Of a stretch of 64,000 nt of DNA, positions 61,191 to 64,000 are shown one piece after another. Origin of the DNA: Parapedobacter koreensis (GTDB lineage: Bacteria; Bacteroidota; Bacteroidia; Sphingobacteriales; Sphingobacteriaceae); assembly GCF_900109365.1 (NCBI RefSeq), contig NZ_FNZR01000009.1, positions 62,001 to 126,000 of the forward strand, given 5' to 3'. Position 1 is the first letter of the stretch; each line of letters begins with the position of its first letter. Under the pieces are notes generated by a model that was not told the origin of the DNA, ran no database searches, and worked only from the letters and a program-made list of their open reading frames with translations. Both the position numbers and the translations under genes were made by a program.

Positions 61191-64000
61191 ATGAAAAAAA
61201 AGCGAGGCTTGGAAGGTTTTTGCCTACCTCCTAAGCTCCACACCAATAAATCTATTTTACGGCAAGTTGTCATGGTCATCAAAGTGAGTTATGTATTGCT
61301 ATTGATTACTTGCATGCAATTGCAGGCCCGCACGTATTCACAGACCATCACCCTGAATACGAAGCGGACATCGCTGGAAAATGTATTTAAAGCGATTGAG
61401 CAACAGACCGGTTATGTGATACTTTACAACTACAACGAGTTGCAACGCGCTAAACCGGTTTCCATTTCGGCGACCCAAATGGATATTCACCGGTTTCTTG
61501 ACAAACTCCTTTCCGATCAGCCTTTTACCTATACAATTGAGGATAAGACCATTTTGGTCACGAATAGGCCCGCGGCAACGGCACTATCCATCAATCCTGA
61601 AAAAGCAGTTACGCAGCTGCCCCAGCAACGATTGATCACCGGATCCGTGACGGACGAAACGGGCAGTCCGCTCGAAGGCGTCACCGTCACCGTCGACGGT
61701 ACGTCGGCAGCTACCACAACCAATGCGCAGGGCAACTATCGCATTCAAGTGCCTGAAACCGGCACTATCCTGGTGTTTACCATTGTGGGATTTGAAGCCC
61801 TAAAGCAACCGATAGGTGATAGACACACCATCAATATTGTGCTGAAAGCATCCATGAGCGATTTGGACGAAGTGGTGGTGGTAGGATATGGCAGCCAACG
61901 TAAGCGAGATCTTACCGGTTCGGTTTCTTCAGTTGGCGCTGACCAGCTTGCGGCATACCCCACGGCAGGGGCCGTTCAGGCCCTACAGGGAAGGGCCCCG
62001 GGGGTGGCCGTATCGAGTGTAAACGGTGAGCCAGGCCAAGCCCCCCGTATCCGCATTCGTGGAGGTACGTCAATTAACGCAAGCAGCGAACCGCTGTACG
62101 TAGTTGACGGTTTTGCAGGCGGTTCGCCCCCTCCTCCGGAAGACATCCAGTCCATAGACATCCTGAAGGACGCTTCGGCCACAGCGATCTATGGATCTCG
62201 CGGAGCCAACGGCGTTGTACTGATTACAACAAAAAGCGGTAAAGCCGGAAAAACCCAAGTGGGGTTTAGCAGCTCCTATTCTATCCAAGAAATAGGCAAG
62301 AAGTTGACACTGCTCAACGGAGAACAGTTTGCCCAATACATCAACGAAATCTATCAAAATGACGGATCGTCCATTGTACCTTATCCCAACCCCGAGCAAT
62401 ATGGCGCGGGTACAAATTGGCAAGATGCGGTTTTCCGGACGGGTGGATTGGGGAATAGCCAGCTTTCTGCCAGCGGAGGTACCGACGGAATCAAATTTTA
62501 TACATCCGTCGATTACTTCAACAATAAAGGGATCATAACCAATTCGCTGTTCGATCGCATATCTGGTATGTCCAACTTGGACATCAAGCTAAATGACCGT
62601 GTACGGTTCGGCACGAAGATGTTCTATTTACGTTCGAAGAGCGATGGCGTTTTGACACAAGAACCCAGCGGCGGGTCTACGGGTACCGGTGTGATTATGG
62701 CCGCGCTAAAGTTCGAGCCTGTCCAGGACATCTTTGGCCCGGACGGGACGTATACGCTGTCTCAGGTTGGCGACCCGCACGACAACCCGGTAGCGGTTGC
62801 CAGGGAACGCGAAAGCGGCAGGATAACCGATTTGTTCCAAGGCAATGCTTACGCCGAGCTGGATCTGTGGCGTGACCTGACATTTCGATCGACTTTTGGT
62901 ATCCAGACCAACAATTACCGAACGGGCGAATATATCCCTACCACGTTGAATGCGGGAAGAAATTACGGGGGGATCGGCTCTATTGCCGCAAATAAGCAAA
63001 CGATGGTCATCAATGAAAATTATTTGACTTATGACAAACGCATTGACGAGTCAAATAGGCTCATGGTGATGGGCGGCTATTCCTATCAGTTTTCCCGGGG
63101 CGAATACTGGCGGGCTTCCAATCAGAATTTTGTCACCAATTCATTCTCGTATTGGAACCTGGGCGGCGGCTCTAACTACCAAAACGCTGCATCGAGCCTT
63201 ACCGAATGGGTACTATCGTCGTTCTATGGGCGATTAAACTACAACTTCAAGGACCGGTACCTGCTTACCTTCACCGGACGATACGACGGCTCCTCCCGTT
63301 TCGGCGCTAACAATAAATGGGCTTTTTTCCCATCCGGCGCCGTCGCATGGAACATAAAGGAAGAACCCTTCCTTCGGGATGCCGACATATTATCGCTGTT
63401 CAAAATCAGGGCAAGCTATGGGGAGACGGGGAATACAGAGATCGGCTCTTACCGATCCCTCGCCAAATTCTCGCCGTCGTTTACCATTATTAATGGCAAT
63501 CCCGTCAATGCCGTCTTGCCTACCGATGTGGCCAATGCCAACCTGACTTGGGAAAGCACCCAACAGACCGATATCGGGATAGATGTAAGTTTCTTCAACA
63601 GCCGGTTGTCTTTCACAGCCGACTACTATAATAAGAAGACCATGCAACTGCTTTATGACGTGCCGCTTCCTGAATACTCCGGGTATACAACCTCACTGCA
63701 AAACATAGGAAGCCTGCGCAACAAAGGGTGGGAATTTGCATTGTCTACCATAAACTTGGATCGCGACTTTAAGTGGAATACCGATTTCAATATTTCCTTC
63801 AACCGCAATAAGATCCTGAAATTAGCTGGGGGTGATTTGCTATACTCTACCGCCCCGGGGCATATGCTTTCTACGGATTCGCAGATCCTACGTGAAGGGC
63901 AAGTTATAGGGGCGTTCTACGGTTGGGTATTTGACGGCATTTATCAAACAAACGACGATTTCAGTGCGGAACCCCACAAAAATCCAGGAGATGTCCGGTA
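61191..64000 (+). CDS. SusC/RagA family TonB-linked outer-membrane channel, 3' end outside window
   Basis: The frame opens with ATG at 61191 (MKKKRGLEGFCLPPKLHTNK) and stays open to the window edge, about 936 codons. A hydrophobic signal ('SYVLLLITCMQLQA') is followed by an STN domain ('ITLNTKRTSLENVFKAIEQQTGYVILYNYNEL'), a CarboxypepD_reg-like domain ('ITGSVTDETGSPLEGVTVTVDGTSAATTTNAQGNYRI'), the signature 'DEVVVVGYGSQRKRDLTGSVSS', plug segments 'RIRIRGGTSINASSEPLYVVDG' and 'ILKDASATAIYGSRGANGVVLITT', and the beginning of the barrel. It is the third SusC/D-type locus touched by the window; its SusD partner must lie to the right. Confidence 0.95.
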   Translation, partial: MKKKRGLEGFCLPPKLHTNKSILRQVVMVIKVSYVLLLITCMQLQARTYSQTITLNTKRTSLENVFKAIEQQTGYVILYNYNELQRAKPVSISATQMDIHRFLDKLLSDQPFTYTIEDKTILVTNRPAATALSINPEKAVTQLPQQRLITGSVTDETGSPLEGVTVTVDGTSAATTTNAQGNYRIQVPETGTILVFTIVGFEALKQPIGDRHTINIVLKASMSDLDEVVVVGYGSQRKRDLTGSVSSVGADQLAAYPTAGAVQALQGRAPGVAVSSVNGEPGQAPRIRIRGGTSINASSEPLYVVDGFAGGSPPPPEDIQSIDILKDASATAIYGSRGANGVVLITTKSGKAGKTQVGFSSSYSIQEIGKKLTLLNGEQFAQYINEIYQNDGSSIVPYPNPEQYGAGTNWQDAVFRTGGLGNSQLSASGGTDGIKFYTSVDYFNNKGIITNSLFDRISGMSNLDIKLNDRVRFGTKMFYLRSKSDGVLTQEPSGGSTGTGVIMAALKFEPVQDIFGPDGTYTLSQVGDPHDNPVAVARERESGRITDLFQGNAYAELDLWRDLTFRSTFGIQTNNYRTGEYIPTTLNAGRNYGGIGSIAANKQTMVINENYLTYDKRIDESNRLMVMGGYSYQFSRGEYWRASNQNFVTNSFSYWNLGGGSNYQNAASSLTEWVLSSFYGRLNYNFKDRYLLTFTGRYDGSSRFGANNKWAFFPSGAVAWNIKEEPFLRDADILSLFKIRASYGETGNTEIGSYRSLAKFSPSFTIINGNPVNAVLPTDVANANLTWESTQQTDIGIDVSFFNSRLSFTADYYNKKTMQLLYDVPLPEYSGYTTSLQNIGSLRNKGWEFALSTINLDRDFKWNTDFNISFNRNKILKLAGGDLLYSTAPGHMLSTDSQILREGQVIGAFYGWVFDGIYQTNDDFSAEPHKNPGDVR

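Noticed and set aside
1-64000. CRISPR arrays, tRNA or rRNA genes, transposases, prophage
   Set aside because: I looked for short regularly spaced repeats, tRNA-like TTCGAAT loops with acceptor pairing, rRNA blocks and DDE/HUH transposase motifs, and saw none that I could support by eye.

Overview
The window reads as chromosome of a member of the Bacteroidota, most likely the family Sphingobacteriaceae. The evidence is repeated SusC/SusD-type genes with ECF sigma/FecR pairs, TAnnTTTG promoter elements, lipoprotein signals with a Ser-Cys or Gly-Cys lipobox, few Shine-Dalgarno sites, and the gene run miaB - sigma-54 activator - lptE - secG. Base composition is near half G+C by eye, which would fit a genus such as Parapedobacter, but the genus is an inference. 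I found no rRNA, tRNA, CRISPR array, transposase or prophage gene.

Layout. 1-2.6 kb: the 3' end of a SusD gene and two small lipoproteins. 2.6-7 kb: a nucleotide-sugar operon (uxs-galE-rfbB) divergent from Kdo transferase waaA. 7-17 kb: housekeeping genes mostly on the minus strand (hemW, ompA-like, rlmD, pheS, ssb, mutY, an exported acetolactate decarboxylase). 17-24 kb: plus-strand miaB, sigma-54 activator, lptE, secG, groES-groEL. 24-29 kb: minus-strand mazG-like, dtd, a sugar dehydrogenase, and a TonB receptor behind a TPP riboswitch with a clear promoter. 29.8-35.2 kb: haem/tetrapyrrole operon hemA-hemCD(fused)-hemB-hemL. 35.2-38.5 kb: argC, argG and an acetyltransferase behind a long leader. 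38.5-45.7 kb: methyltransferase, prolyl oligopeptidase, subtilase, nth, recA. 45.8-59 kb: a Sus-like locus (ECF sigma, FecR, SusC, SusD) that carries two FAD oxidoreductases, an SGNH hydrolase and an MFS transporter but no recognisable glycoside hydrolase. 59-64 kb: the start of a second sigma/FecR/SusC locus, cut by the window edge.

Signals that ordinary annotation would miss: (1) the SGNH hydrolase at 55.4 kb has its catalytic-serine block at the C-terminus, after the Asp-His block, as in a circular permutation; (2) both FecR-SusC gaps carry a minus-strand intrinsic terminator plus a minus-strand TAnnTTTG element abutting the susC start codon, predicting roughly 100-nt antisense RNAs in both loci; (3) two copies of a roughly 500-bp non-coding element with imperfect terminal inverted repeats lie in divergent intergenic regions, with hairpins whose arms differ in sequence but stay complementary; (4) a 24-bp interrupted inverted repeat covers the promoter and start codon of the second ECF sigma gene; (5) an arginine-codon-rich small reading frame lies in the leader of the argG/argC operon.
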